NCBI GenBank assembly: GCA_004154925.1
Contig: QJNS01000241.1
Coordinates: 52,825 to 116,824, forward strand
Reading direction: 5' to 3'
Length of the DNA stretch: 64,000 nt
Origin: Monosporascus cannonballus
Lineage: Eukaryota; Ascomycota; Sordariomycetes; Xylariales
In this document: in pieces, positions 10,445 to 22,945 of the stretch
Position numbering within the stretch: the stretch's first letter is position 1
Layout: every line of letters begins with the position of its first letter
Translations under genes and position numbers: made by a program
Notes under the pieces: generated by a model
Seen by the model: only the letters and a program-made list of their open reading frames with translations
Databases searched by the model: none
Told to the model about the DNA's origin: nothing

Positions 10445-11609
10445 CTAGACGAATGGCGGCAGCTTAAAGGGGTAGCCCCCGTTCTTGACCCGGAAGACGG
10501 AGAGCAAGAAGCCGTATACAAGGTACAGCACGCCACCCCACACAATAACCAAGACTTGCTGCACCTTAGGATTGCGTTCCCTAGGTGCCTTGATGGCTAG
10601 AGAGATGGTGGCAAAGGACAGGAGCCCATCTGCGCAAGTCAGCATACGAGCCCCGGCCTCAAAGGCGGCTCAACGAGGAACACGTACAGAGGAAGGCGAT
10701 GATCTGTGTTTCGAGACCGAACTGATTCTGAAAACCACCAGCAAAGTAGGTGATTCCACCACGTCCGTCCCCAGCAACATAAGGGACCTTCCGAATTTGG
10801 TTGAACATATGTCCGCTGGTGAAAAGGAGGATACCAATAAGGCTCAACGCGGCCCACAGATTGCGGTTCTGGATAATGGGCAACAGAATCGGCCATGCCT
10901 TCGCAAAAATACCGATGGTAGCCAGTCCACCGACAATAGCTATGGCCCATCCCATCCAGTTGACGGGCCGTTTCACCGGAGGGTGTGGGCGGTCGGGGAG
11001 GTGGCGTGCGATCCATGCATGGATCTGCTCCGCGGTCGGTGGGCTGTGCGTGGGCTGTTGAGCATCATGCCTTCATATACAAACGACGGACAACGCAGTT
11101 ACTCACCCACTCGTGAAGTCATAACGTAAGGGCTCAGGGTTGACAACGGCATGAGGTCCTACGGTGGGTTGGAAAAGAAGTAGGACGGGAGCCGTTTGTA
11201 GGCCAAGCTACGACGGCAGAAGTTAGCTAGAGAACTAATATCCTTGGAAAAAAAAAGTAGATTGGCATACTGAGATAAAGGTATCTCTCCCATCAGAGAA
11301 GTCCAGAGCAGACAATACGAGACGAGAGTCACCCTGCTTGTCACCCTTAGTCCAGCTACGGGCGAGGAGATCCCACTCGGGTTGGAATTCGTGGCACAGC
11401 GCGCAGCCGAATTTCTGGTCCAGAGCCGTCAGGACAACAGCGACGCTATAATCTCGCGGGGCGGACGTGAGTTTCCTATAAGATGAGTCGGACAGCTTGA
11501 CCGGTGCCGAAGTCAGAGCCTTTGCATGATACTCCTCGAACACGGGCTTCTTGGCAGCGAAGGCCCCGAAAGGCAGAGCGGCGGAGAGGAGAAGGGGGAG
11601 CCACCGCAT
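10445..11609 (-). CDS. OST3: Oligosaccharyltransferase subunit OST3/OST6
   Basis: ER-membrane subunit of the oligosaccharyltransferase complex, a thioredoxin-like oxidoreductase thought to hold substrate proteins by mixed disulfides during N-glycosylation. Exons on the minus strand: 11609-11271, 11207-11107, 11043-10688, 10629-10445; 326 residues. The signal peptide is residues 1-~18 (RWLPLLLSAALPFGAFA). The luminal thioredoxin-like domain has the redox motif CALC at 69-72. Four membrane helices follow, including GWAIAIVGGLATIGIFAKAW, LWAALSLIGILLFTSGHMFN, a helix with YGLLSFATISLAI spanning the last intron, and VLVIVWGGVLYLVYGFLLSV. Length and topology match the family. It shares a 638-bp divergent promoter region (11610-12247) with the next gene. 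Confidence 0.95.
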
Positions 11610-12247
11610 GCTGACCAATTCCGGAAAATGATATTAAAGAGCGTAAAGTGCTGGGCTGGGCCAACGACCGAGTGCTTCGATTTGCACAATTGTCAGCCGT
11701 GAGATTTACGTGATGGGAGAAGTTGACATTGAAAGGCTCCACGAGATCCAAGAGACGAAGGGATTCGGAAGTTGAAATGTTGGCCTCAATTGAAAGCTTA
11801 CCGTGTATGTGCTTTACCTCAAACAAGCTGTTAAGCCCCCGCGGCTTGAATTATTCAGTTACCGAGATGTATTACGTATGTGAGTGAGCGAACGTTGGAG
11901 AGGTACATAGGTACCTACCTACCTCCTCCCTATGGGAAACATTGGAAGTCGTATTGGTCCAAGCTTCTGTGAGCTAACCGTTTCTGGTAGTTTGTTGACA
12001 AAACGTCAGGACATTCCCTTTTGAGCAAGGTGCATTCAAACACACATCCTCTTTCCCTCCGGCACCGTCGCAAAGCCTGGGTCATAATCACCTTAACATA
12101 CCCGCTACCTATATTGAGCCCTCTTATAGCTAAACTCGGGCTTGCTGAGGGACTTAGACTATATTACATACTTACAAAATTCCGATCAATCCATCTCGGT
12201 TCATCCCCTCTTCTGCCAAAACGCGTCAGCCAGCCTCAATGGGGAGA
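11610..12247. promoter_or_regulatory. Divergent promoter between OST3 and coiled-coil gene
   Basis: A 638-bp head-to-head intergenic region serving genes on both strands. It contains a short direct repeat of TACC/GGTACCTACC type (about 11904-11921) and no TATA box in a convincing position. Its role as a shared promoter is inferred only from gene orientation. Confidence 0.5.
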
Positions 12248-14422
12248 ATGACAACAAGAGTGGCAAAGGCCACCACGGACGGGGAGCAAGCCGAAATGGG
12301 TGTAGATGAGGTATGTACGCCCATGGTGTGACGGTTTCCAGTCCCGTTACCCCGAATCTCCAGCGGCCGTTTATACCAGCCTTTCTCTGACGCATATTAT
12401 AGCGTCGAGAGCTGCTTCATAACCTCGAGATGAAGCATCAACGGAATGGTAGCAATACCGATCTTCTAGTCAAGGATGAAGACATCCGCCGACTAAAGCT
12501 GAGAATCCTCCTATTGCGAGATGAGAATACTTCGTTACGGGATCAGATCGCCAAAAACAACGACGTGAACACCAAATTGACCTCTCAATGTGACGATTTG
12601 ACTGCGCAGATCGAGGCCAAAATGGAAGTTATTCGTTCCCAGGAGAAGGAGTTGCGGAAGCAGGAACGAGAGTACAAAAACTTGAAGGTAACTTGGGCTC
12701 TATGGCTTGTCTATCATAACGCATGCGTCAGGTACTAACAGTGTATCTCGACAGGCTGAACTTCAGTCCATGACCAGTGCGACACAAGAGTCGGAGAACC
12801 TGCTTTCCGAGAAGCTAGCGTTAACACGCGAACTTGCAGTTCTCAAACCAGAAATCGAACACCTGAGATCGCAAGTGAACCAGCAACAAGCCACCCTCTC
12901 CGAGAAATTATCCCTGGAACGCCAAGTCAACACCCTTGAGGTCGAACTCGCAAATGAGAAGAAAGCAGTGAAGCGGGCAATGCAAAAGCGTGAAAGCAAC
13001 GACCGGGTTGAGGATGAGCTTCGAAAGAAGCTGCGAGAGACTGAGAAGAACTTAACAGCTGAGAAGACTGCGCGAGAGAGACTAGAGGACCAGCTCGAGC
13101 AAGAGAAACGGACCCATCAGTTCGCTTTACAAGAACAGGACAGCACCCGAGAGGTAGAAGCGGACCTTCGGAAGAAACTACAAGACGCCCAGAAGCAGCT
13201 GAGGGAAGAACAGAAGGACAGAGAGAGATTGGAAGAAGAGCTTGAAGCTGCAGCGCGAGCTTCACAGAAGGCACAGAGGCAAGCTAGCAGCGAAGCCGAA
13301 GATGAGTTGCGTGCTCTGTTAAAGGAGGCTCAGAACGACCTTGAAGCCCAAAGGAAGGACACTGAGAAGATACGGCAAGAGAGCCGGGTCGCAGTATCCG
13401 AGGCCGAGGAGCGCAGTGACCACCTAGAGAAAAAGCTCGAGAAATTCAAGACGAAGGTGCGGGAGCTCCAGGACCAGCTGAAGCAGTGCCAAGCGGACCT
13501 GAAGAAAGCACAGCAAACCCGTCGTCCTGCGCCGGAAGACATTTCGACAAAAGCCAACGGACGATCTCAGGCCTTCCATAAGAAGAAGGCCCAGGATATG
13601 GCCATGGACGACTTCACTCAGATCACGATAGATACCCCTAGCGCTGAGGATGGAAACCGAGCACGGCGAATGTTCAAGAAGAGACCTATTGAACCTAGCG
13701 CTGTTGGCGAGAAGTCAACCTTCTCCATCACACCGTTCCTCAACCGAAGCAAGACCGGTAGCGATGACGCTCCCGAAGAAGATGACGAAGAGGTGGAAGA
13801 CTCGATATTAGGCCCACGGCAAAAATCGAGAACTCCCGAGGTTGCCAGTGCTGCATCCGAAGCGGTTCCGGCCGAAGGCGCAGATACCGAGCCAACTGCG
13901 CCCGCGGCGGAGGACGACAAGCCGAAGTCCAAGCGAGGCCGGCCCAAGAAAGTACTCGGCGACGCCCCATCTGCCAAGAAGAACGCGCAGCCATCTGCCG
14001 CGGCAAAGAAGGCGGCGAAGGCCAGCAAACCCAGTCTCGAGAAGGTGTCCGAGGAGCCGGCGGAGGCAGAGGACGGCAACGAAGAAGTAGATCAAGCGGA
14101 GAAGACGAAGACCATCAAGTTCGACGTCGCGCAGAGCGGGGCGACCGCGGCCCCGAGCCTCAACGGCGAGCAGCCGAAGAAGAAGAAGCGCAAGGTCCTC
14201 GGCTCGACCAAGACGCTGTTCGACGAGGAGGAGGGCGAGGAGGCCCCGGCGCCGGCGGTGGTGAGGAAGCAGGGGAAGGTGCAGCTGGGCGGCGGCGCCA
14301 AGGGATTGAGCAAGGCCCCTCTGGCCGCTCGGAGGGCTATGTTTGTTGCTGGTGCTGGCGCCTCCACGTTCTCGCCCCTAAAGCGAGACCGTAGAGGTGT
14401 CGGTGCTAGCTTCCTTGCATGA
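12248..14422 (+). CDS. Long coiled-coil nuclear protein with AT-hook-like motif
   Basis: Exons 12248-12310, 12403-12687 and 12755-14422 give 671 residues. Introns have GTATGT and GTAACT donors; the second has a textbook TACTAAC branch point at 12733-12739. The first ATG is kept because exon 1 splices in phase. Residues ~22-430 are heptad-rich coiled coil full of Lys/Glu/Gln. A central acidic/Ala-Pro segment carries KSKRGRPKKVLG, with the RGRP core of an AT-hook, and KKKKRKVLG is a likely nuclear signal. The C terminus is short and basic (FSPLKRDRRGVGASFLA). The N-terminal pattern resembles what fungal annotations call 'M protein repeat' proteins (recollection). A nuclear or chromatin scaffold role is inferred. 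Confidence 0.85.
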
Positions 14423-14728
14423 TGGAGGCAAATATTCATGGATTGGAGTTACGCCGGGAGGGATTGGTCACGGCCGGGATAACATGCACTCGTAGGCGTT
14501 TCGTGAGGTTGCGTTTGAGGCCATTCATGGCTCGGGTTCGGGCTGTAGCTTACGATTGCATTGCTTCGTGTGAACACAAATTTTCCAGACGAAATACTGC
14601 TCTATTTACTGCTGGTTGTTCTAGATGTGTTTGCATTTGATTCGTATGGACATAAAATTGATACACACATATCATACCGGTCCGTTCTCACTTGAACATG
14701 CCAAACCATATGCAACCGAAGCAGCCAT
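14423..14728. other. Convergent 3' intergenic region
   Basis: 306 bp between the 3' ends of two convergent genes. I see no gene here; it presumably holds both polyadenylation regions. Confidence 0.5.
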
Positions 14729-16153
14729 TCAAACAACCTTCGGTCTCCTCCCCTCCTCGATCATGACCAGCTTATCCTCCCTCCAGCTCCAGACCGCCGC
14801 GACGGCAGTGCCCGGCCCAGCGACAAGCGCCAGGGCCACGATCCCGACCGCGACGCCGACGAGCCGCGAGGCCGCGCCGTTCTCGCGGCCGTGCAACAGG
14901 CGTAGCGCGTCGGCGACGACGACCCAGCACCAGAGCAGCGACGAGGCGGCGATGCCCCACCAGTCCCACTGGAAGATCCAGTGCAGGCCCAGGGTCGCGC
15001 CGTCGCTCCACGTCGCCCTGTTCGGCACGAAGACGTGGCGCAGCGAGAGCTGGGGGTCGGAGGAGGAGAGGCAGGCGTAAAGCGTGCCGACGTGCACGGC
15101 GGCCGACACGAGCCCCGCCACCAGGTACAGGCGCTTGAGGTGCGGGACGTCGCCGCTCCTGGGCGGGGCCCTGGCCGACGTCACGGAGACCGACGTCAGC
15201 GACGAAGACGAAGACGGGGACGAGGAAGAGGAAGACGGAAACAAAGCCAGCACGGCCGCGAACACGACCAGGAGGGCGTCGACGAGCAGCGGCGCGGGCT
15301 GCCAGAACGCGATGAGGGCCTGCGTGACGTGCAGGTCCCGGCCCCAGTAGCCGTGAGCGAACATGGCCAGCGTGGGCACAAGGTACCCAAGCACCGTGGC
15401 GGGCAGCAGGGCGCGCGCGTAACCCGGCCGCAGCTCCCCGCCGGAGCGGTGATACGCGTCGTCCCGCGATACGGCCACGTACGCGACGTAGAACAGCGGC
15501 ACGAAGACGGCCCCGCCCACCGTCTGGTACAGGAACCCGAACAGCGGCGTCCAGGCCACGGCGCGCCCCGCGCTACGCCGCCGGCTCGCCTCGACGGCCC
15601 ACACGGCCACCACGGCGAAGAACGAGATCAGGACTGCGCGCGGCATCGGGGTCAGCAAATTGTTTGTCCTGATCCTTACCCGGGAGTTATCCGGGGTCAT
15701 AAGACACCTGCCGAGAGCTATTTACTCCTAAAACTTCCTCCCGGAGAATCCGTGCCCATGAGCTAACTACCTAGGGAATAAAAGGAGGGGTTGAGCTTGG
15801 GATGGAACAGCGGCTCCGGAAATTCGCTTACAGTGCATCTGCTGCGCGCGCACGCCGGCGTCGAAGCCCGCGGGTCCGGCGATGAAGGCGGCCACGAGCC
15901 CGGCGAGCGCCGCGTCGAGGCCCGCGACGCCCGTGTATCGCGTGCGCAGCGGCGTTGTGCCGTCCTCGAGGACCCCCCGCTCGAGCTGCTCCATGAAGCC
16001 GGCCGGAACGTCGTTGAGCGCCGACTCGACGCGCATCAACCACAGCGAGACGGCGGCGATGGCCCAAAAGGCCAGCGCGATGGGCGTGTTGAACGGGCGG
16101 TTGCGGGAGGACGCCGGCAAAGGGCTCGTGGGCGGGAGTTTGGGCTCTGCCAT
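14729..16153 (-). CDS. Polytopic membrane protein of unknown function
   Basis: Exon 1 is 16153-15832 and exon 2 is 15633-14729; the 198-nt intron has a GTAAGC donor, CTGAC branch point and CGCGCAG acceptor, and splicing in phase 1 gives 408 residues. Roughly nine hydrophobic helices are visible, including IALAFWAIAAVSLWLM, LISFFAVVAVWAVEA, GGAVFVPLFYVAYVAV, VLGYLVPTLAMFA, LLVVFAAVLALF, LYLVAGLVSAAVHVGTLYA and GIAASSLLWCWVVVADAL. A conserved-looking aromatic loop reads GLHWIFQWDWWG. A run of about 20 Ser with few interruptions sits between helices and is likely a cytosolic or luminal linker. I recall similar uncharacterised proteins across Pezizomycotina, sometimes beside secondary-metabolite genes, but no such cluster is present here. 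No function is assigned. Confidence 0.8.
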
Positions 16154-17157
16154 ACTGCTTTCGAGTTCTGTTTGTGGTACTTATCAGGGGTATATAGTGT
16201 TTCCTAGCCCGATGTCCCCAACTCGTGGATACTAGAGCAGAGGTTTTTATAGTCAACAAATGAGGCGTTTTAGGAATACGGGACCTCGGACCCCAAGGAA
16301 TAATTAAAACAGGAGCTGTTAAATGAAGGCCGACTCGTCAGGGGATTTGTGCGAATCCCTGCCGCATACCAAAGACTTGGCGTAGGATTTCCCCCTTGTC
16401 GGACGCAAGTCAGCCTCAGCCTATAGCTCCCATTAAAGTGCATTCCGGAATCTACGTACCGTCGTTGCCCATCCCCGAGGTATATATCGGAATTTATTAT
16501 CCGTCACAGCCAAGACTATATCCGATATCGCCCAGCCTACCCAGTATCCCCGACCCAAAGGTGCTCAGGAGCACCGCATGATCATATATTTAATACCGAA
16601 ATCCATCGGTTGAGGTAGTTGAAAGCTTATCAAAGGATTAGACTTGCCAAAGTATAGCGATTAGAGGCGTGCTCACCCAAGGGAACAAGCTGGTGCCCGT
16701 GACTGGGACTCGGGAGCGGTGCTTAGAGGATGCACGGCGTGTTCAAGAATCAGCCTCAAAATATCCCCCAATCTATAATACCAATACCAACGGCCCGGGT
16801 GCCGACCCCTGTCGTCCGTTTATACGGAATTTGTTGTTATTTAAGTCGAGTGATCCCCTGTTGACGGGGCATGACAACGTATTCATTGGTTATATCATTA
16901 TTACAGAGGATGGGAGTCAATACAGCCCGTTACAGGCCTGGTGAATCAGATGTGGTAAATATTCTGTGGGGAACGGATTTAAGCCAATGGGTGGCCCAAC
17001 ATCGATTAGGTAAGCCAAACCTTTTGTCTAACCTACTTCAAGTACCATTTATTTCTAAGTGCTACTTCATCTTGGTAGCCCCGATTCGCCGCCTTCTTCG
17101 TCGCCTGGTATCAGAATGGGATGCGTGTAACCGCCATCCCTTGGACGTATCGCGTTG
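16154..17157. other. Intergenic region, no gene seen
   Basis: About 1 kb between divergent genes. Open frames here are short and lack splice partners or protein-like composition. The segment next to 17157 is expected to hold the MRM2 promoter. Confidence 0.5.
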
Positions 17158-18501
17158 ATGCAGCTACTGCCGAGGACCTCGGGGCCTCACAATGGAGGGT
17201 TCGTGAGGGCGGCTCTGGCGGCCGTAGCCGCCCTCCCCGGTGCCATTCTCGGCCGGCAGACGGGGGCCGCCGCCGCGTCGCGGTGCGTGCGCTGGTCGTC
17301 GTCCAATTCGCAATGGAAACAACGGCAGTCCAGCGACTACTACGTGCAACAGGCGAGGGTGCAGCACCTGAAAAGCCGGGCCGCGTTCAAGCTGTTCGAA
17401 GTAAGTCCAGCCAGCCCCCCTCCGAGCGGAGTGCACTTATTCCGACGGTAGAGCTCACGCATTGCGGTTAGATGGACAACAAGTATAAGCTCTTCAAGAG
17501 GGGACAGACGGTGGTCGATCTCGTAAGTGGCATTTCTGGGGTGGGGTTGGACAGGCGCCGCTGAATTGGTACTTTGCGTGCAGGGCTACGCGCCGGGCAG
17601 CTGGTCTCAGGTATGTCGCACGCTGCCGAGTGGCTGTGTTCTCTCTCATCGGTGCTAGGTCGCACTGGAGCGTACGAAGCCCCATGGGCGCGTTGTGGGT
17701 ATAGACCTCCTCCCAGCGCAGCCGCCTCCGGGCGTCTCTGCCATCCAGGGGAACTTCCTGTCGCCCGCCGTGCAGAACCTCGTCAAGGAGTATATTTCCG
17801 AGCATGCGCAGCGCCCCGTGGTTCCATTGGAGTCAGGACAAAATGATGAGGGTGTCCTTACCGACCGTCCAAGTTACATCGAGTTCGAGCGGGCCGACTC
17901 CATTGAGCGAGAGCATGAGCAGCCCTTGGAGGAGGAAGAACGTTTAGTTGATGTACGTGCTGCGAAATTAGATATGAAACTCAGCGGCTGGAGAGTATTG
18001 ACCGGAAGCAGGTAGTATTGAGCGACATGTCAGAACCCTGGGCACAGACTACCGGTCATGCCAGCAGTACATTGAGTAACCCCTATAGCAGGATGATGAA
18101 CACGAGCGGCATGAAGTTTCGGGATCACGCAGGAAGCATGGTGAGTATCACTCCAGCAGAAGAAGTTCCCTTCAGGTAGAGGAACAGGAGCTCATTGGCA
18201 TATTTCCAGGACCTCTGCCTCGCGGCTCTGCAGTTTGCCAGCGACACGCTTCGCGGCGGCGGCCACTTCGTGTGCAAGTTTTACCAGGGCGGCGAGGACA
18301 AGGCGTTGGAAATGAGGCTGAAGAAGATGTTTTGGAAAGTCCACCGGGAGAAACCCGAGTCGTCGAGAACTGTGAGTTGATTCGTTTACCCTTGCCCTAC
18401 CCCTTACTCCATGACTGATCCCTTCCCAGGAATCCAGAGAAGCGTATTTCGTCGCGCTGCGTAGGAGGGTGGACAGGAAATTTTCAGATACTGAGCCGTA
18501 A
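17158..18501 (+). CDS. MRM2: Mitochondrial rRNA 2'-O-methyltransferase (FtsJ/RrmJ family)
   Basis: SAM-dependent ribose methyltransferase of the RrmJ family; yeast MRM2 methylates a uridine of the large mitochondrial rRNA. Seven exons: 17158-17400, 17472-17522, 17584-17610, 17659-17952, 18012-18140, 18210-18371, 18430-18501; 325 residues, every junction in phase 0. The N-terminal ~45 residues are Arg/Ala-rich without acidic residues, a mitochondrial presequence. GYAPGSWSQ (99-107) is the SAM-binding loop, encoded alone by a 27-nt exon. The catalytic tetrad K-D-K-E is intact at Lys78 (AAFKL), Asp210 (LSDMSEP), Lys271 (VCKFYQG) and Glu306 (ESREAYFVA). An acidic insertion of about 60 residues sits between the SAM fold halves relative to bacterial RrmJ. 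Confidence 0.93.
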
Positions 18502-19301
18502 GGCGATGCTGCCCGAATGAGTGCCCATTAAGCTGATGAGGGCGCCTCCATTAATTTGACTCTCTGTGATACCATCCTGGTGTCTTTGAGCTAGGCACGC
18601 AATTTCAGTCGATCACGTCAACTAATGGCCGTCCAAAATATCGTCGATAAACAAGAACGCACAAGCCCTAGTGCTCTAATTACATAACATGTCGGCCCCC
18701 GGGACCTCTTTGTAGCTTAACTATTATACAGAGTTTGTCACTAGTACGAGTCCTGGAAATGAATCTCTACGGCCCACGATAAGTCCGTATATCTCTTTCC
18801 TAGATGAGACGTCGCCCCTTTGACCCTCTGCCTAGTCTCAACGTCCGTCGAACAGAACACTACAGGGAGGCGTGCTGGTGAAGTCACCCGTAACAATGAC
18901 CACGTGAGAACATTCGTATTAGGCCTTGCCGGGTCCGTTTCTGCCATGCTTGCTCCATGTGATTTTCCTCTTCTACAAGCGGGTGCGAGGTCCAACCCCA
19001 GCTCCCAGAACTCGATTCCTCCAACCTCGCATGGTTGACTAACCATGCCTTTGCTTCGCGGCGTCGAGCATGTCTGGATATGCAAATCCCCAGCGCCGCC
19101 CCCGCCATGCTATCAGTAGGACTCACGGACATCCCCATCGAAGGTACATGCGGCAGATCCGACTTGATATCACTAATGGTACGCTGTGCGGTAAGGATAC
19201 GTCCATCCGCTCTCCCTCGTAACAGGCCATGGCGGTTCCACAGAAAAGGCCTCTAAATGCTTCCCATGAACCAGACGCCCCCCCTGCCATCGCGGATACC
19301 G
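18502..19301. other. Intergenic region, no gene seen
   Basis: No supportable frame. It lies between the MRM2 stop and a decayed minus-strand coding region, and may include that gene's lost 3' portion. Confidence 0.4.
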
Positions 19302-20733
19302 TCAGCACCATCTCACAGCAACATGCCCGGTATCAACAGAGACAGAGGACACTCGCGCATCGGCTGATTCAAATAACCCTTCTGGCAATGAACGCGACAC
19401 ACCCCATGTATATGATATCTTCGCCCGGACGGATACTTCCGACTGTGCAATTGTCATGCCCCAGGAGAACGACCACGTCCCACCTGGACGTAGGCACCAA
19501 GCTATCGATTCGTTGACATAGGAGCTTTTCAGCTTGCCTCTCAGGCTAAAGCCCAGTGCGAAGACCGAAAAGTCGTCGAGTACAGTCAGGTCTTTCAGAT
19601 GGTCCTCCTTGAAGCCGTTCGGTAGGAATACCCTCAGAGCCAAACGCAAGAATTTCTATAATCGGTTGCCAGTTAACTACCCCAGAAAGCCGGTGGAGAG
19701 ACCACAGCCGACGAGATGATTTCTTCTATCGTTGAGTGAGTTTCGCCATCTGTACTCAATGACGAAAGGCCACTAGGATGGTCTTCCTTTGCCGTATATG
19801 TCTCGACTGGGATCCCGTGCTCTTGTCTCACACTAACTGCATCAGACGGTGAGACGAACTCGATGGACTCGGATAGCAAGATATCCCGTATCGCCCCATG
19901 AGCGGTAGACGTGGCGTAAGTGATATCGTCTAGCTGCAGGAGTCCGCTGAGTCGAGATATCCACTGGTCGACCACTGTCGAATCCCGCGTTATTTCGACA
20001 TGGGGTGCATCCAGTGTCTATTAGAGAGTAGGAAGCCACCGCTTAGATCGAGATTACGGACCCGGGCACTCCTCTTCTTTAATTCGAGGCCGCACTAGAC
20101 TTCGGCCCTCTCGCCGAAGACTCAGTTCAAATGGGGTTGGGTCTTGAGCATATACTGTAAGCCCCTGAGCCCCCCGGCTGGTGCACTCGATCCAGATCAT
20201 CACATTCAGTTCGACATCACCGTGGCAGCCCTCAGCCCGTCCCGCGATGCGAACGCTGATGTTAGTCCAGCGATTATTCAGCGGAAACCGAATTTTTCGT
20301 AGCAGGAAGATAGCATTTCAAGATCTGTCTTCAATCGCTTTATCAATAGTTCAGAGCGCCCAAGTCTCGGATGAGTTTCTGGCCAGTGGAATAGGCCATG
20401 GTAAAGGCCTGAGTCTTCGGTAGCAGGCTCGATATCAGGAGAGGTCAGAGGCAGCAGCATTGTAGTTGGAGATCTAAACGTGTTTGAATTAGAAGCAGTC
20501 GTGCTTTCGCAAGCCTCAGCTGCCAATGTGTTCCATTCTGGCCGCATGCATTGCGCCTGCTTATCCGCGTCTTTGGCTCTAGCTAGCCGGTGAGCAAATG
20601 AGTTGCGGCCCAGCCATGACCGTAGCCGTGACGGTAGTCCTCGGTGCGGTACGTCTTCTGTCTGCTGCGCAGTTCCCTGGGATGCTCGGATGGGGTCATA
20701 TGTAACGAGCGGTCTAGGCTTAGGGCTACCATT
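19302..20733 (-). pseudogene. Decayed coding region, unknown family
   Basis: Three long protein-like frames follow one another on the minus strand: about 20733-20276, about 20275-19677 and 19649-19302. The first reads through phrases such as SRLRSWLGRNSFAHRL and PDIEPATEDSGLYHG before a TGA at 20276-20278. The second resumes in another frame (DVELNVMIWIECTSRG), meets TAA/TAATAG near 20035-20055, then continues (VVDQWISRLSGLLQLDDI). The third begins FLPNGFKEDHLKDLTVLDDF. Composition is protein-like but the shifts and stops do not fit normal introns. One junction (branch-like CTAAC plus CAG) would need a 33-nt intron, too short for fungi. I do not recognise the protein. A real multi-intron gene is the alternative. 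Confidence 0.4.
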
Positions 20734-21194
20734 ACCGGGTCAGTCGTAGACTAGCGGTATAAGAACTGCGGTCTTCTATCATGCCACTAGCATAGCGACT
20801 GCATTTCTATAACTCTCTTTTGTGGTACACCATCGTTGGAGGGTACCGTTTGGTTTCGCAACAATCCTGCCCCTTGACCTGGCTGTATCACTTTATATCC
20901 CGGCTTAGCGGTTGAAGCCTTACGCGTGGGGCCCATGTTAACGGTTCGCCGATTACGAAACATGAGTGGTTGTCTAGACAGGGCTTATAACCTCGCACAT
21001 GTGAATATGAGGCTGTGTTGGCCAAGATGGGTAATTGGCAGAGTGTGCGTATCAGAGCTCAGACCCGTAATGACCATTAATCGGGCTGATTGTGAGCGGC
21101 CGTATACATCGACGTACGCGATATCGCCCTTGCAAGTAGACAATCCGAGCCTGCATCACCTAGTCTATCATATATACTATAGCATCTGATGGCG

Positions 21195-22149
21195 ATGTGG
21201 TCATTAGGGCATACCTCTAGGGATCGTCATAACGCGTTCACGGGCTCCAAGATCGAACTGCTGCTGAGGATCTGGCCCAATCTATCTGACAACGAGCCGC
21301 GGGCAGATCACTACGAGCGACTCCTTAGAGATTTGAACTTTGAGTTTTACAGCCCTTTGAACCACTAGCTCTTCGAGCGTAGGGGCCATTGTGGACGCCG
21401 CGCCGTACATTGTGCATGTACGATTGATGGTCAATCATCTGCAGCACACCCACCTCGATTCCCTCCAGGCAGTCGCAGGGCAGCAGCCCGGCTGCTGGGC
21501 TGGTGATACCAAGAACTTTTCCCAACTCCTCGTCAGGACATGGCTCCCGCTGACGGTCACGAATCCGGGTTCCTAGACTCCCTTCGTAGACGGGTCCCTG
21601 TTGTGGCGCGCGGATAGGTCGCTAGAGCAGGTAGTGAAAGCGCTTTTGGCAGCTCGCAATCGGAGGCGACGATGGGTACCATTGGTACGCCTTTGGAGAT
21701 ATCGACAACCGCTTCAGCATGGTGTACCTGATGAAGAATTGCTGCCGGAGGGTCCTGTGGACGAACAACGTAATCGATCACCTGCTCGTCGTTCCCACGA
21801 ATAAGATGGTGAAGGTCTACGAGCACAAGATCTGTCTGTTCAATCACTGCAATTTCAGTGACGACTGCCCGATCCCCGGGAAGGTGCTGCGGGAGGCCCT
21901 AGAGACACTCAACCTGCTGTCCCTGCCGAGTGACGCCGAGATGCAACAAGACCTATATCGCTAGTGCCGGTATTTCCACGAGCTGAGGTTCTGCGGTGAG
22001 AGCCAACAGCAGCCACCTGGGCCATTACAGGAACTGGCAGAAGAGTCTCGGCCAGTTCGCTGGCGAACTGGGAAGGGGAGCCCTACGGCTGGCGACAGTT
22101 GCTTCCGGACAAGAACTTGGGCAATCTCAGGGAGTCCGCCATGTTTTGA
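21195..22149 (+). pseudogene. Decayed coding region, unknown family
   Basis: Four protein-like fragments run in order on the plus strand but in different frames: 21195-21368 (GSKIELLLRIWPNLSDNEPR, then TAG), about 21391-21576 (VRLMVNHLQHTHLDSLQ), about 21655-21963 (WYAFGDIDNRFSMVYLMKN ... CPIPGKVLREALETLN, then TAG) and about 22010-22149 (ANWEGEPYGWRQLLPDKN, then TGA). None is joined by a convincing intron. The third fragment has strongly protein-like composition. Family not recognised. Together with its neighbour this makes 18.5-22.9 kb a graveyard between two healthy genes. Confidence 0.4.
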
Positions 22150-22945
22150 CTGACGGCAATCATTGCCGTTGTGTTAGCCCTGAGCCTATTTCGCTGCTAA
22201 AGCATATGACGTGGTCGTGGTATAATACGACCACGCGCTTGCCCAGGTATGCTCTGCTCCAGGGGCTAAGATCACATTGCCCGAATACTGTTTATATGGG
22301 GATTCGGAACGCGTCAAGTTTTATGTAGTAGATGGTTACCGGCGGCTTCCATCGAATAGGTGAATGAACGACGATGTATTCGGTAACAGCTCTATTCAGT
22401 GCATTCTGTTGTGGTGGCTGTTGTTGTTGAAGTTGCGTTGTTGATTTGAAAGGTCTGTAAGGTGAATGTCGCTCCCAATATAACAGCAATATGAGGCCCA
22501 GGGGGTGGCACCTGTCGTGACGCTATTCTCGATGAAACATTAGCTAGAATGGTCACATCACTCACAGCATAATGACACAACACACACGGAAACTCTCATT
22601 TCCTCTTCGGCTGCGTGCCCCTTTCGGTCTAAAAAGTGATGATGCCTTCCCATTAACTACCGATAGGCCTCAAGGCCCGGGTATAATAATCTAAATGGCG
22701 ATATAGAGTACTTTTCCATCTGTCCTAAAAGAGATACAAAAAAATGGGCGTGGGAGGACGACGAAAAAGTTGGAGTGGAAAAAAAGAAACCAGCTACTTT
22801 ATCATTCGTAATCTCGTTCGTGGCGCGTGCATCCAAAAGAGAACTAACAGACGGGGTCTGGGACTGCCTGCCAGCGGAGGGCCGATCAGCCTAGTGGCGT
22901 CGATGTATAGATCGGGCACACATATCTAGGTGCCTATGCGCTTCT

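Noticed and set aside
14981..15766. Long plus-strand open frame opposite the 408-residue membrane protein
   Set aside because: Arg/Gly/His-rich translation typical of the antisense of a GC-rich gene; the minus strand gives a spliced, helix-rich protein with good introns.
7585..18501. Possible secondary-metabolite or cellulase gene cluster
   Set aside because: Neighbours are OST3, a coiled-coil protein, a membrane protein and MRM2; no synthase, transporter or regulator genes accompany them.
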